NCBI RefSeq assembly: GCF_025118155.1
Contig: NW_026251394.1
Coordinates: 1 to 64,000, forward strand
Length of the DNA: 64,000 nt
Reading direction: 5' to 3'
Source of the DNA: Cokeromyces recurvatus
Lineage: Eukaryota > Mucoromycota > Mucoromycetes > Mucorales > Mucoraceae
A program made the position numbers and the translations under genes. Each line of letters begins with the position of its first letter. The first letter of the stretch is position 1. The notes beneath the pieces were generated by a model. That model did no database searches and was not told the DNA's origin. It saw nothing but the letters and a program-made list of their open reading frames with translations. Positions 37,247 to 49,426 of this stretch are shown here, in pieces.

Positions 37247-37288
<42 letters not shown>
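35802..37288 (+). mobile_element. Broken Tc1/mariner-type (DDE) transposon
   Basis: The plus strand carries a transposase split over several frames. 35900-36538 encodes an N-terminal part with a helix-turn-helix-like region (KLFYLVEEKGMSICAAVMFL, GRPVGRPPILTDEH). 36568-36807 carries the first catalytic Asp in CVFIDEAAFHINLRRNFSW. 36825-37049 carries the second Asp in GHYLIMDNAPIHKHQ and the third acidic residue in YLPPYSPELNPIEQF, followed by a stop where Trp is usual. Frameshifts and stops show it is inactive. The unit lies between an A29 run (35802-35830) and a T40 run (37249-37288), with TGGC/GCTA-like ends that could be what is left of inverted repeats. I could not define convincing terminal repeats. 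Confidence 0.75.
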
Positions 37289-37291
<3 letters not shown>

Positions 37292-37472
37292 GATGTGCTA
37301 AGCTTTTTTTTTGAAAAAATGCGCGAATAATTTTTCCGTTTGGTGTACACAAGATTGTTCTGAGACATGTATAAAATTTTATGCAAATACTAAAGAGCTG
37401 TGATTGGCTTAAAGTTGGGACTGTTGTAGCCCCTTTTTTGCATCATGTTTTTGATTTTTTTTTATCTCATTC
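37289..37472. promoter_or_regulatory. Upstream region of the serine-recombinase-like gene
   Basis: Holds an inverted CCAAT box (ATTGG, 37403-37407) about 65 bp upstream of the ATG and a TATAAAA-like stretch near 37371. This is compatible with a once-functional promoter. Confidence 0.35.
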
Positions 37473-38591
37473 TTGAACGTCATGAATGATGACAAGCTTA
37501 CATATGGCCAGGCATGTTGCCTTACTCTTGGTCTGCCACCTAGTAATGAAAACCGGAAGAAAGCTAAAGCTTACTTTGAAACAAGTCTATTAGACGTTTG
37601 CTATATTAGTTCCTTAGGTGCGAGGCATCCAATTGCGATTGGTAAAGACGTCATGGACCGCGATCCTTTCACCTTTCAATCATTTATCGACACCCGTCCT
37701 TCAAGCCCTACACATATGCTTGGAGATTCATAAAATTATCCAGCCGACGACCAAATTGACTACGTTACTGAAATGCCAGCTTGTGATCTTTTACCTGTAT
37801 CCAAAGCTAGCGTTTTGCATGTTCTCAAGCAAAACATGTCTACCATTGAACCAGAAAACAAGGAACGATATGAAAAACTGTTTGTATGTAGGGATGTATT
37901 GAAAGAGATCTTGAAAAAATACTTTGAAGAAGCCCGTATCTCGCTTCCTCAAGTGGATCAATGGCTTGGAAGTGATGAATCGTTTGGCAGAAGTATTCAA
38001 TTATCATTAGAAGGTATTAAAAAGCGTGGTCGCTGGCTCTGGGTACTAAAAAAAGAATATCGTATCTCGATGAATGTGCATTCTTCTTATAAACTCCACG
38101 TTCAAGGACCAGCAATCGTGGCAATTGGATATGTGCGAAAATCTTATAGTAACGAATCTCACACTACTCAGGTACAACTTTTACAACAAATGATAAATAA
38201 ATTGCGCTCTCGATGTTTGGCTTGGAAGGTGTTCGTGTCACCTCGTTGTAATGCGTCAGTGAACTTGGAAAAACGCGACGTGGGTAGTTCTATTGACAAC
38301 ATGTATAAAGAATTGGACCACTGTGCTGGAACAATGCAAGACTTGATTCATCTCCTACGCACAAACACAGAGCCTATCCGTTTAATTATTATTGATTACG
38401 CCGGCCTTTCTACTGATTTCGCTGATATTCAAGCATTATTTGAAAAGTACAAGCAACTTGTTGAAATTATGGTTGATTTAGATTTCGGATTTGATTTAAT
38501 ATCACGACAAGACATCTTGAATGATAATGGCGTATCTTCAAAGTTCAATTACCATGTTGGTTCTAAAAAACGAAGTCATAGCATAATTTGA
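37473..38591 (+). pseudogene. Disrupted gene with a serine-recombinase-like C-terminal domain
   Basis: One frame of 373 codons from the ATG at 37473 to the stop at 38591, interrupted once by TAA at 37731-37733 (codon 87) and otherwise open. No GT-AG intron removes the stop. A second ATG at 37773 would leave 272 residues. The N-terminal half is unrecognised. The C-terminal half reads AIVAIGYVRKSYSNE (Y220, R222, S224 counting the stop), then VQLLQQMINKLRSR, FVSPRCNAS, LEKRD, MQDLIHLLRT and LIIIDYAGLSTDFADIQALF. This order parallels the serine resolvase catalytic domain: Y-x-R-x-S, a Q/L helix, a glycine-rich loop with R-D, then the strand ending in D. The family's D-R-x-x-R is replaced by D-Y-A-G-L, so catalysis may be lost. 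Similar proteins occur as repeats in Mucorales as far as I recall. It sits directly beside the Tc1/mariner relic. Confidence 0.5.
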
Positions 38592-39466
38592 TTTGATCTG
38601 TGATCCACTTTTTAGAGTATAATATTTTTTTTTTCTCTTCCATTAAATATCGAACTTCTATTTATCGATTATTCCCAAGGAATAAAATACATCTTTTTTA
38701 AATTATACTATTGAACAGAATAATTTTAAAATTTATATGCATCTTTATAAAAAGCTTTTGGCTACTTCTTGATCAACGACGATTTTTAAAGCAGTATTCA
38801 GAAAATCAAGAAATGTCCTAAAATTAAACAATTTTTTTTTTATTTTTCTTTCTATTCTCATATTTTAATTGGTCACTGTCTGAAATTCTAATTTATTTAA
38901 AAGATTTGGTGGTAACTATAGCGAACAAAGCATATAAATTATACGAATACATATTTGTATATATATTATTTGTTGGTATAAAGGGAAGCTGGATATCATG
39001 CGTACATTTTAAAATACTTATTCATTTTACATTTTTATTCTGATTTTTACGCTAATTAAATATGAATATTCATTCATTTAGTAGATACGTAGGAAAATAA
39101 TAGTTAAATAAAAATAAATCAAATTTTATTTTGAGTTCTTTATATAGTCTTTTAACTGTTTTTTTATTATTTCCTTTTATGTGTATTTTTTTTTATAAAA
39201 GTGGCTTATTCTTTACATCAATTTATACAGTAGTAATTAGTGGCTTATACACAAATTTCAAATTAACTATTTGTTTATTTTTAACAAGTCACAAACAACT
39301 TCCGAGGTTTCTGTTGAAAAAAAAATAATTGACAAATTATTCTTTCATTTTTTTTTTCTTGTTTTTACAACACTATTTACATACGTTTTAAACACTTCTT
39401 CTTGTTGTTGTCAGAGAAGAAGATATAGATACTTATATACATAACTAATTGAAAATAAGGAATATC
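38592..39466. other. Intergenic / CTP synthase promoter
   Basis: A+T-rich 875-bp region with no recognised gene. A short open frame at 39131-39328 is hydrophobic and T-rich with no family features. Confidence 0.55.
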
Positions 39467-41235
<1,769 letters not shown>

Positions 41236-41507
41236 ATAAATATAACATTTTAGAGTTTTTTATTATTATAACCCCTCCTCCTTCTCCTCCCCCTTCTCCT
41301 CCTTCTCCTCTCCCTTTACACACATAATATGTATATGCGTTGCACATAAAAACCAGAAAAAAAAAAGAAAAGAAAAAAGAAAAGAAAAGAAAAGGAAAAA
41401 AAACTTATTTTAATATTATTTTAGACTTTCTTTTTTGTATATTTTTTTTAAAAAAAAATAAAGTATACACACTTATTAACTATTTATATTAATATATTTA
41501 CACACTA

Positions 41508-43307
41508 TTATTCCATAACAATATCGCAGTTAACTGATGGGGTAACAAACGTTAATGCTTGTTCTATATTCTTCTGTTGAATTTCCGTTAAATTTTGTTT
41601 TAAAGCTAAAAGCCCTGCTTTTCGAATGACAGCTTTAAGATCAGCACCAGTGTAACCTTCTGTCTGATCAGCTATGAGATCCAATTGAATGTCACTGTTC
41701 AACCTAGTTTTCTGTTTTAATACTTTTAAGATTGCTAGTCGCTCTTCACGATCTGGCGGGCCCACATAGACTAGACGATCTAATCGCCCCGGTCTTAATA
41801 TGGATCGATCAATCATTTCTGGATGATTGGTTGCACCTAATAAAATCACTTGCTGATCCACTAACTTATCAAGATGATCCATCTCGATTAAAAATTGTGA
41901 AATAAGCTAGAATAATAATACTAAAGTATAAATACATAGTTTAAATACGAATATATGAATACTTTACCTTTCTTCCAACATCTCCAGTACTTTCTCTTGA
42001 TGAAAAAATTGCTTCAAGTTCATCTAAAAAGATAACACAAGGACTACATCGTATAGCAGTCTTAAAAATAGTTGAGACAGCTTTTTCAGATTCTCCTACT
42101 TCGCCTTTGATGAGGTCAGGAATATGGACAGGTAAGAAGTTAGCAGAAGATTCAGTAGCTACTGCTTTTGCCAGAAGAGTCTTTCCTGTTCCTGGTGGAC
42201 CATACAATAATATCCCTTTAGAGGGTGAAATCCCTAGACGTTGATAAGCATCTGCATGTTGGTATATCCAAATTGCTGATTCCTCTAATGCAGCTTTAGC
42301 TTCTTTTAAGCCACCAATATCATTCCATCGCACTGGATCAGGCTTTTCTGCCATATTAATTCCTCCACTACTGGTGAGTTTAACATGTTTTAATGTCCTT
42401 TCAAAATTATCCTGTCCAACTTAACATAGTAAATTAAGTACTATTATTATTTTTTTTTTTTGGCATATATTATATTTACATGAGTATACCTTTTTGTTGT
42501 TTATTTTTTATGGCATCCTCTTCTGCTAACCGACACCAATGTGCAAGATCAGCAGCAACAAATGCATGGGCTTGATTTGATAATTGTCGAATAAGTTTAT
42601 CATCGCCTATCATACTAAAATGTGATTGCTTAATAATATGTTGCATAATTTTATATCTTTCTTCAGGTATAGGAATATCTAATTGAATTTCATCTTTAAA
42701 TAAATGAAAAGCATGCGTACTTATTCGTTCAGGATGACGTGTTGTTGCAATAAATCCTACTTGATGATGAATAGTTTGTAGCCAAGTCTGAAGCATCTTG
42801 ATTAATACTCCATTGTCAATCTCTCCGTGTCCAGGGAAAAAACTATCAATATCTTCCATCAGAATAAGACTATTAGGAGCCTTTGCCTTCCATAAAATGC
42901 GTTTTAGTCCATGATTGAGTTGCCCTCGATAATTAGCAGCAAGATCGCCTAACATAGCAGTATAGACTGTGACATTATATTTTTTGGCTAATTGGTGAAC
43001 AATATAGGATTTGCCTAAATTTCAATATTTGTTATTAGTTTAAGAAAAGTATATTTCTTACAATTGATTAAAAAAAAAAACAAAAACGATGATTCTTTTT
43101 ATAACTTTTTGATATACCTATTCCTGAATCGCCTTTAAGTAAGATGGAAAGAGGAGACTCGTTTTCAATAAATGCTAACTGAAAAGCTTGATCTAATCTG
43201 CAAACATTCCAAATTTATTAATTTTAGACTATTTTAACCTTTTCCCAGGGAACTTTACCGTATTACCTTGCACCTTCTTCTCCATAAAAAAGCGCTGCAA
43301 AATTCAT
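41508..43307 (-). CDS. Double-AAA ATPase of the CDC48/AFG2 family (AFG2B/SPATA5L1-like)
   Basis: Exons 43307-43267, 43197-43118, 43014-42490, 42419-41968 and 41906-41508 give 498 residues. First ATPase module: Walker A LLKGDSGIGKSYIVHQL and Walker B LILMEDIDSFF, without the usual second-region arginines in clear form. Second module: canonical LLYGPPGTGKTLLAKAVA, CVIFLDELEAIF, ATNHPEMIDRSILRPGRLDR and GYTGADLKAVIRKAGLLAL, ending TFVTPSVNCDIVME. The wording is closest to AFG2B/SPATA5L1, which acts with AFG2A in releasing maturation factors from pre-60S particles. It has almost no N-domain, and the neighbouring gene leaves just 110 bp upstream, so the protein is shorter than animal homologues (about 750). 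A missed upstream exon is possible. Confidence 0.8.
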
Positions 43308-43417
43308 AATTACCAAACAATCAATCAATCAAAAAAAAAAAAAGAATAGATCTTTATTATAAAATTTCCAAGTAAAAGGCAATTGATATCGGGGTTTTAT
43401 TTTATTACAGTAATTTA

Positions 43418-45054
43418 TTATGGACAAGCAACAGGTTCATGAAGGAGATCAACTGTATCATCGTCAGCTACACTTGTTGAATACATGTAATCATTCATGA
43501 CATCATCCAACTCATACTGAACACGCTCCTTTCTTCTTAATCGCCCTTTAGATTTGTGTTTATCTTTTTGTTTACTAATAAATTTAGGTGCCGTGATTCC
43601 CTTTAATAAAGGATTATAGGCATATGTTCCTGCCGAAGTAGTATCTTCAGGATTAGAAGGCCTTTTATTCTTAATATCAACTGGGTTTTCTTCATTGTCT
43701 TCGTCTTCTGATGATGATGATGGTTGAGTTGCATCCTCAACTTTCACTTGCTTTGTTTGTATATCAATAGTCATCACTTTATGTCTATTAGCATTTCCAC
43801 GTTGTTCTAATCTTTTCAAATTAGCCTGTTGCTTTTTCAATGCTAACGCCCTCTCTTGTGGCGTCAACCATGGATTTGATTGGTCTGTTGGTAACTCAAA
43901 ATCTGTAGCTTGATCAATCACCGTACTGCGTTGAGCACTTGTTCTTTGAAATTCTAATAATTTATCTTTATGTTGCTCTGCCTTCAATCGATTTTGCATC
44001 ATTATGTCATCTTCATCACTACTTTGATAGGGCGATAACATACTTCCTCCAAGTTTTGAGGCATAGGCAGCCATACCACTCTTTTGCGGTGTCGATAATA
44101 CTCGTTTTGGTTGATTTTTGGCCCTTTTTTCTTCTGCACGCTTCCTCTTTGCTTGTGCAATCAGAGCAATTTGCTGTTCCTTTGAAAGGACAGGCGAGCC
44201 ACAGAATGTACAAGGCCCTACACCCTCCGCCGTACAAATAATTTTCCCACAGCTGAGACAATTGGGCGCCACAATTAATAAGGGATGCTTCGTAGCTTGA
44301 CAGTTACATGTTTTTCGTTTTTTGCCTATTTCAGATGATTTAATATCAAGTTCCTTGAGAGCGGCTTCTAACGTCATTTCCTTATTCTTTTTGTTAGACT
44401 CCTTCTTTTTACTCGTTTCCTTTTTCTGTTCCGAAGGGAATGCAGTAGCTCTTAATTCCTTTGTTGCTGAGGATTGTTGGGATCGATTTTTAGATCGTTT
44501 AGATTTACGTAGTCTAGCATAAAGATATCAATATCAATATCAATATATATACAAAGTGTTGCTTCTTATTCTTAACTTACCCAGCAAAATATTCATCTTC
44601 CTTTTTTTGATGTACGTTAATATTTGCTGGCCAAACTGTTTCATATGATTGTGAGGGCAAAGAAGGGAATGCATTCTCTACTGTTGTATCCAAAATAGGT
44701 GCTGATGACTCTTCTACGATACTAACAGGAGGCATCTTGTTTGTAACTGGCGTTAATGGTTGCTTTTTTGTTTCTTTTTGAAATCGACGTGCTGTGAATT
44801 CTTGAATAAAATTTAAAGCATCATCACTTGTGCCTACCATATCCTAATATATATTTATATCTATAAGTTGACACAAAACTCGTAAAGTGTATATTTGTAT
44901 ATAAATGTATATGTTTTACCATTAATTGGTCTGCAAAAGCATCAGGTGAATTTGATGACATTAAATAAGGTATAATTTGTGTTTGTAAAGTCTCTGGGTC
45001 GAATCCCAAAAATACACTAAGTTTATCAATAGCCCAACTTTCGAGTGATGACAT
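43418..45054 (-). CDS. RQT4: Activating signal cointegrator 1 / ribosome quality control trigger factor
   Basis: Exons 45054-44920, 44843-44581 and 44513-43418 give 497 residues. The N-terminus has the short helical SWAIDKLSVFLGFDPETLQ found in this family. The diagnostic zf-C2HC5 domain follows (CNCQATKHPLLIVAPNCLSC, then GKIICTAEGVGPCTFCG). Then come basic helices, KLLEFQRTSAQRSTVIDQAT and an acidic Ser-rich region. The yeast member Rqt4 (human TRIP4/ASC-1) belongs to the helicase complex that splits stalled, collided ribosomes. A CCAAT box lies about 110 bp upstream (ATTGG at 45162-45166 on the plus strand). Confidence 0.92.
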
Positions 45055-45354
45055 TTTGAAAATGATGTGTCAGTTAATGATTAAGCAAAATGCTTATTTC
45101 TTTTCTTGACTCAAGAAGAAATAGCTGCGGTGAACGTGACTTTTAAAAATGCAAAATCTTTATTGGCTGTTATGCATTTACTTATATACTTTATAAAAAT
45201 GACTCTTAGATAAAGTATGCCAGTATATTAATATTTCAATAACAATGTACAATTATTACATGATTATAGTATATATTATTTTTATTTATAACACTCCTTT
45301 TCCTTTTCTTTTCTTTTCTCTTCTTTTTTTTTTTAAAAAAAAAAACTCCATCCC
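45055..45354. promoter_or_regulatory. RQT4 promoter and RPN10 3' flank
   Basis: 300 bp between two minus-strand genes. It has ATTGG (45162-45166), an inverted CCAAT box for RQT4, and a TTTTC-repeat/A-run block near the RPN10 end. Confidence 0.5.
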
Positions 45355-46635
45355 TTATTTCTTTTCATTCTCTTTCTTATTTTTATCCATGTCTTCTAAA
45401 GCCTTTTGAATACGCTCATCATTCTTATCAACACCAGGTAAAGAACCCAATACAGCTGACATCATCTCTTCATCATCATTATTATTATCATCTTGCATAG
45501 ACATCTCTAGTGCTCTTTGAAGTGCTTCATCTTCATTTAAATCTTCCATTTGCTCATCTTCATCTTGGACCATATTATTATCATTCATCGACATAGCTAA
45601 AGCAGCTTGAAGTTCAGCATCTTCATCATTATCCACCGTTGAATCTATTGCCACAGAAGATGATTCCTGTGTATTCTCTTTATTGCTGCTGCCTCCATTC
45701 TTTGCCTTTTCAGCTTCTTGACGTGCCTTCTCTTCTTCAAGAGAAATACGTAATGCCTAGCAAAAAAAAATTAACTTACAACGATTATCACAGTTACTTT
45801 TATTTATTACCAAAGCAAGTTCAGGATCAAGACTAGGATCAATTCCAAATTCAAAATCATTTGCACCACCAGCACCACTAACACCAGGAATACCATCTTC
45901 TCCAGATACAATAGGTGTAGAAATCAGCATATCACTTAAGAGATGAGGCCCAGGTGGAATAGTAATAAGATGACTATTATCGCTATTATTCACATTATTA
46001 ATGAATGCTTCCAATCGAGATGTATTCTCGGCTTCTTCACCAAAGTTAATTACATCAACAGCAACATTATTCTTTTTTAACTTTTTGGCTAACTTGACGA
46101 GTGCTTTTTCATCGGCGTCGATAGGACTGGCGACAAACACAATGATGCGTTGACGTTGATTTCTATTTTGTCTATGTTTCAAAGCAAGCTATAAACATAA
46201 TAAATAATTGTGTATGTGTAGTATAGGGTACGAGAAAACTTACTTGGGCGATTTGCACACTAGTCAAAAAATTAGGCTTTCCACCTGCCTTTACAGAATG
46301 TAAAGCAGAAAGAATTTTACCGACATCGCTGGTAAGAGTGACAAGAACTTCAGGCCCTTTACCAGCAGCTGTCATTAATCCAACTGTATTTTCTGGATTA
46401 GACTGTGTCTTGGAAGAAAAAATGAGATTGACGGCTTCATTCTGTGCTACTAATCGAGTAGGTGAATAGTCGCCGTTACGCATCCACTCGGAATTGTCAA
46501 CGCTTTATTTTTTTTTTAAAAAAAAAAAAGAAAAAAGAAAATATAAAGGAAAAAAAAAAATAAAAGTTAGCTTTTGGATACAATGCCAGATTTTGTTTTG
46601 TTTACTAACACAATCATAGACGCTTCCATAACCAT
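45355..46635 (-). CDS. RPN10: 26S proteasome ubiquitin receptor Rpn10 (S5a)
   Basis: Exons 46635-46610, 46502-46244, 46188-45811 and 45756-45355 give 354 residues. Rpn10 sits in the 19S particle and binds polyubiquitin. The von Willebrand A domain is complete ([18 protein letters not shown] with the DNS motif, [38 protein letters not shown]). Three ubiquitin-interacting motifs follow: [14 protein letters not shown] (about 216-230), [14 protein letters not shown] (267-280) and [14 protein letters not shown] (297-310). Budding yeast has one and human two. The first exon join uses a GTTAGT donor that restores the conserved MIVVDNSEW. Confidence 0.96.
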
Positions 46636-47490
46636 TTTATTTATATATGCGTGTATAAGTTTTTATAATAAGTAAAAAGAGGAAAAAAAAAAAGGAATAG
46701 AAAATTAAAATTTATCTAGTGAGTGGAAATGTTCAATAATAATTCCATTAATAAAAACGCGTATGAACCTAAAAAAAATACGTCATCTAGAATGTGACTT
46801 ACATTTTATGCTAGTGAAAGACTTGACGCTTTCGCCCTTCTCCTGCCAAATAATCTTGCTTAAAGAGCAAAACTAACTTTCTTATTTCAGCAAGATCTTT
46901 ATAAACATGTATTTACTTGAAAAGAATTCGAAACATATTACAAATATACTGTTTCTTCCTTTTTTTTTTGACAATATTTTAAGCGAGCTATAAAACCCCC
47001 CAAGAAAATGCTAATATGAATTATTCCTTTCACGTTTAAATTTCATATCTTTTTCTCCCAAATAATTTATAAAATAAGCTCAAGCTAGCTGGATAAAAAG
47101 AGATTGTATTCTAATTACAGTTAAAGAAGCAAACAGTTAGTGTTAAAAGCAGGCTTCTATTATTATTTTTTTTAAAAAATGAATTTTATATAAATTTATA
47201 CGAAAATGGCTTTATTAAAAAAAAATAAATAAAAAAAATAAAAAACAAAATATAAACAAGATCTATTATCTTCTGATCCCTGTTTATAGATCTACATTAT
47301 ACATAAATTATGAAATGAGAAAAAATAACACCGTCTTCAGTTAAGAGGATTACTAATGGTGATAACATACTAGCTGTATATTTCAAGTACCGAATTTGTA
47401 TTTGTGGAAGTTTTTCAAGGGAGGGGGGTGGGTGGGTGAGTGAGTGCATACTATTAAATAAAAAAGCTCTCTTTCTTTACTCTTTCGTCA
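46636..47490. other. Divergent promoter region, RPN10 / small mitochondrial gene
   Basis: 855 bp, A+T-rich, with A-runs and a G-rich patch (GGGAGGGGGGTGGGTGGG at about 47420-47437) some 55 bp upstream of the next gene. No coding sequence is recognised. Confidence 0.5.
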
Positions 47491-47754
47491 ATGTCACTTA
47501 TTAGATTAGCCACAAAAACAGTAGGTCGACGTTTTTATAACACTTCAACGCCTAAAAGTGGAGCAAGTCGATTCTATTATCAATATGGGACTCCCTTAGT
47601 GAAATGTATTGTGTTAGCGACAGGTACAACAATGGCATACCAATTACTTTGGGAACATTTAGAATATAAAGAATACCGTGATGAAACTGAAGCTTATACT
47701 GCTAAACTAGAAGAAAGATTAAAAGCTTTAGAGGAACAACAAAAGCAAAAATAA
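47491..47754 (+). CDS. Small predicted mitochondrial inner-membrane protein, 87 residues
   Basis: Intronless. Arg-rich, acid-free N-terminus (LIRLATKTVGRRFYNTSTPK) typical of a mitochondrial targeting sequence. One hydrophobic stretch follows (VKCIVLATGTTMAYQLLW), then a highly charged helix likely to form a coiled coil (YTAKLEERLKALEEQQKQ). This layout is common in small assembly factors and ATP-synthase or MICOS-associated proteins, but I cannot assign the family. It converges on eL28. The short 3' gap and sensible architecture argue for a real gene. Confidence 0.65.
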   Translation: MSLIRLATKTVGRRFYNTSTPKSGASRFYYQYGTPLVKCIVLATGTTMAYQLLWEHLEYKEYRDETEAYTAKLEERLKALEEQQKQK

Positions 47755-47915
47755 TGATTAATCTCAAATTAAGAAAGAAAAAAAAACCTCCTCAAATATG
47801 TATATAAATATATAAAAAATAACAAAATAAACCCGAGATTCCACAATATGAAGATTTATAAAAAGATGAGGGAATGAATTATATTTTTATTATAAAATTT
47901 TTATTTTATAATAAT

Positions 47916-48482
47916 TTAGTTCTTTTGAGCACGAGGACCCTTAGCTTCCTTCTTGGCACGAACCTTCTTGGGTTGTTGAGAAGAAAGGATAGCAGAAGCA
48001 CGAGCAACAGCGGCCTACACAAATATTTAAGATATATAAATATGTATGTTTACATAATTCACGCTTTTAAATACTTACAGCACGAAGATCGGGTCTGTAG
48101 TGGCTGCGAGCAATCAAGTTAGCAACGGACTTGGAGGTTTGACGACGAGTCTTGGCAATAACAACAGAGTTGGTAGACTTGGCAGGGAAGTTTTGCTTGT
48201 TAGCCTTGCGAGTAGTAACACGAACACCACGAGCAGTAGGGAGAATGGCAACATTCTAATGAATCATCAATAAAATTTTAAAAGTTTTAATTAATGCCAA
48301 TCGTCTCTCTAATCCTCAAGAGTAATTTTTTTTTATTTTACCTTGTAGTTGGCAAGACCAGAGTACTTGAAGGAGTTGATGTTCTTCAAGTTAGAGGGTT
48401 CAGAAGAGAATTGAACACCTTGACGCTTAACAAGGAAGGAGTTGTTGTTCTTGATAATAGCCCAGACCAATTCGGAACTCAT
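47916..48482 (-). CDS. RPL28: 60S ribosomal protein eL28
   Basis: Exons 48482-48342, 48255-48079 and 48014-47916 give 138 residues, the usual size. Signatures are SSELVWAIIKNNNSFLVKRQ, FSSEPSNLKNINSFKYSGLA, and the basic tail QQPKKVRAKKEAKGPRAQ. Budding yeast lacks eL28, so its presence fits a non-Saccharomycotina fungus. A likely 5'-UTR intron (48547-48489, GTAAGT donor, ATTAG acceptor) lies just upstream of the ATG, and a CCAAT box (ATTGG 48659-48663) is about 180 bp upstream. Codon use is biased as in other ribosomal genes here. Confidence 0.95.
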
Positions 48483-49373
48483 TGTTGTCTAATGAACATT
48501 ACATAATTTAGTTTTGTTGGCAATCTCTGTAGTTTATAGTTACTTACGATATACTAGGGAAAAGAGAAGGAAGTATCAAAAAAAAATTTGTACGTAAATG
48601 GATATAAGCTTAGTTCCAGGCTGATTGAGAAAAAAAAAATTTGCTGTAATAGAATTTTATTGGCTAATTTAAAAAGTGGCTTATACTCAATACAGTTTTT
48701 TCATTTTTCATGAAGAATGATGTTGTTGTTTTTTTTTTTCTTCTGGACAAAGTAAAATTTAAATTCAGATGATATGCCTACCTTTTTTTGGACGAAATAA
48801 AAAGGAATAGAGCTTACCTGTAATAATTAATCTGAAGCCTTCTAGAAGACAACTGTATTTGTTATAACGATTATGAGTTCTATGTTTAATTTTTACTGTA
48901 GGCTTTTAGCCTACTGTTGCCTTTCCAGACGAACGTAGAGATTTTCATTATAGATTTTTTTTGTGGTAATATGTCTTGCTGACAGAGTGTATTACATTTT
49001 GTACAGACAGGTATACACTTTAACCTTTGGCATTTGCTCTCGGTTAAAAATGTATGTGACACATTAATTACAAACCTTTTATGTGTTAAGTTCATCGATT
49101 GATTCTGCCAGAAAGATCCCTAGTAACTTCTCCCTTGTTTAAGCATCATCACAATATTTTCAGTAGCATCACGGCATAATTCTTTTGATTTGACAGTATC
49201 CTTTTGAAACATACCATTACTAAAAAACAACCAGAGGAACTTTTGATTTGTCTTGGTTTATAAACTTACTTGGCTTCCACTTGCCTTTCCTATAAAGTGC
49301 TCATAGAATTAGAAATGAATACATCAGTCTATAGTTTTCAACTTATTTTCGATGCCACTGCTGCCTATATTTG

Positions 49374-49426
<53 letters not shown>

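Noticed and set aside
44019..44300. Cys-rich frames on both strands across RQT4
   Set aside because: They come from the reverse or shifted frame of the zf-C2HC5 exon, which is the real coding sequence.
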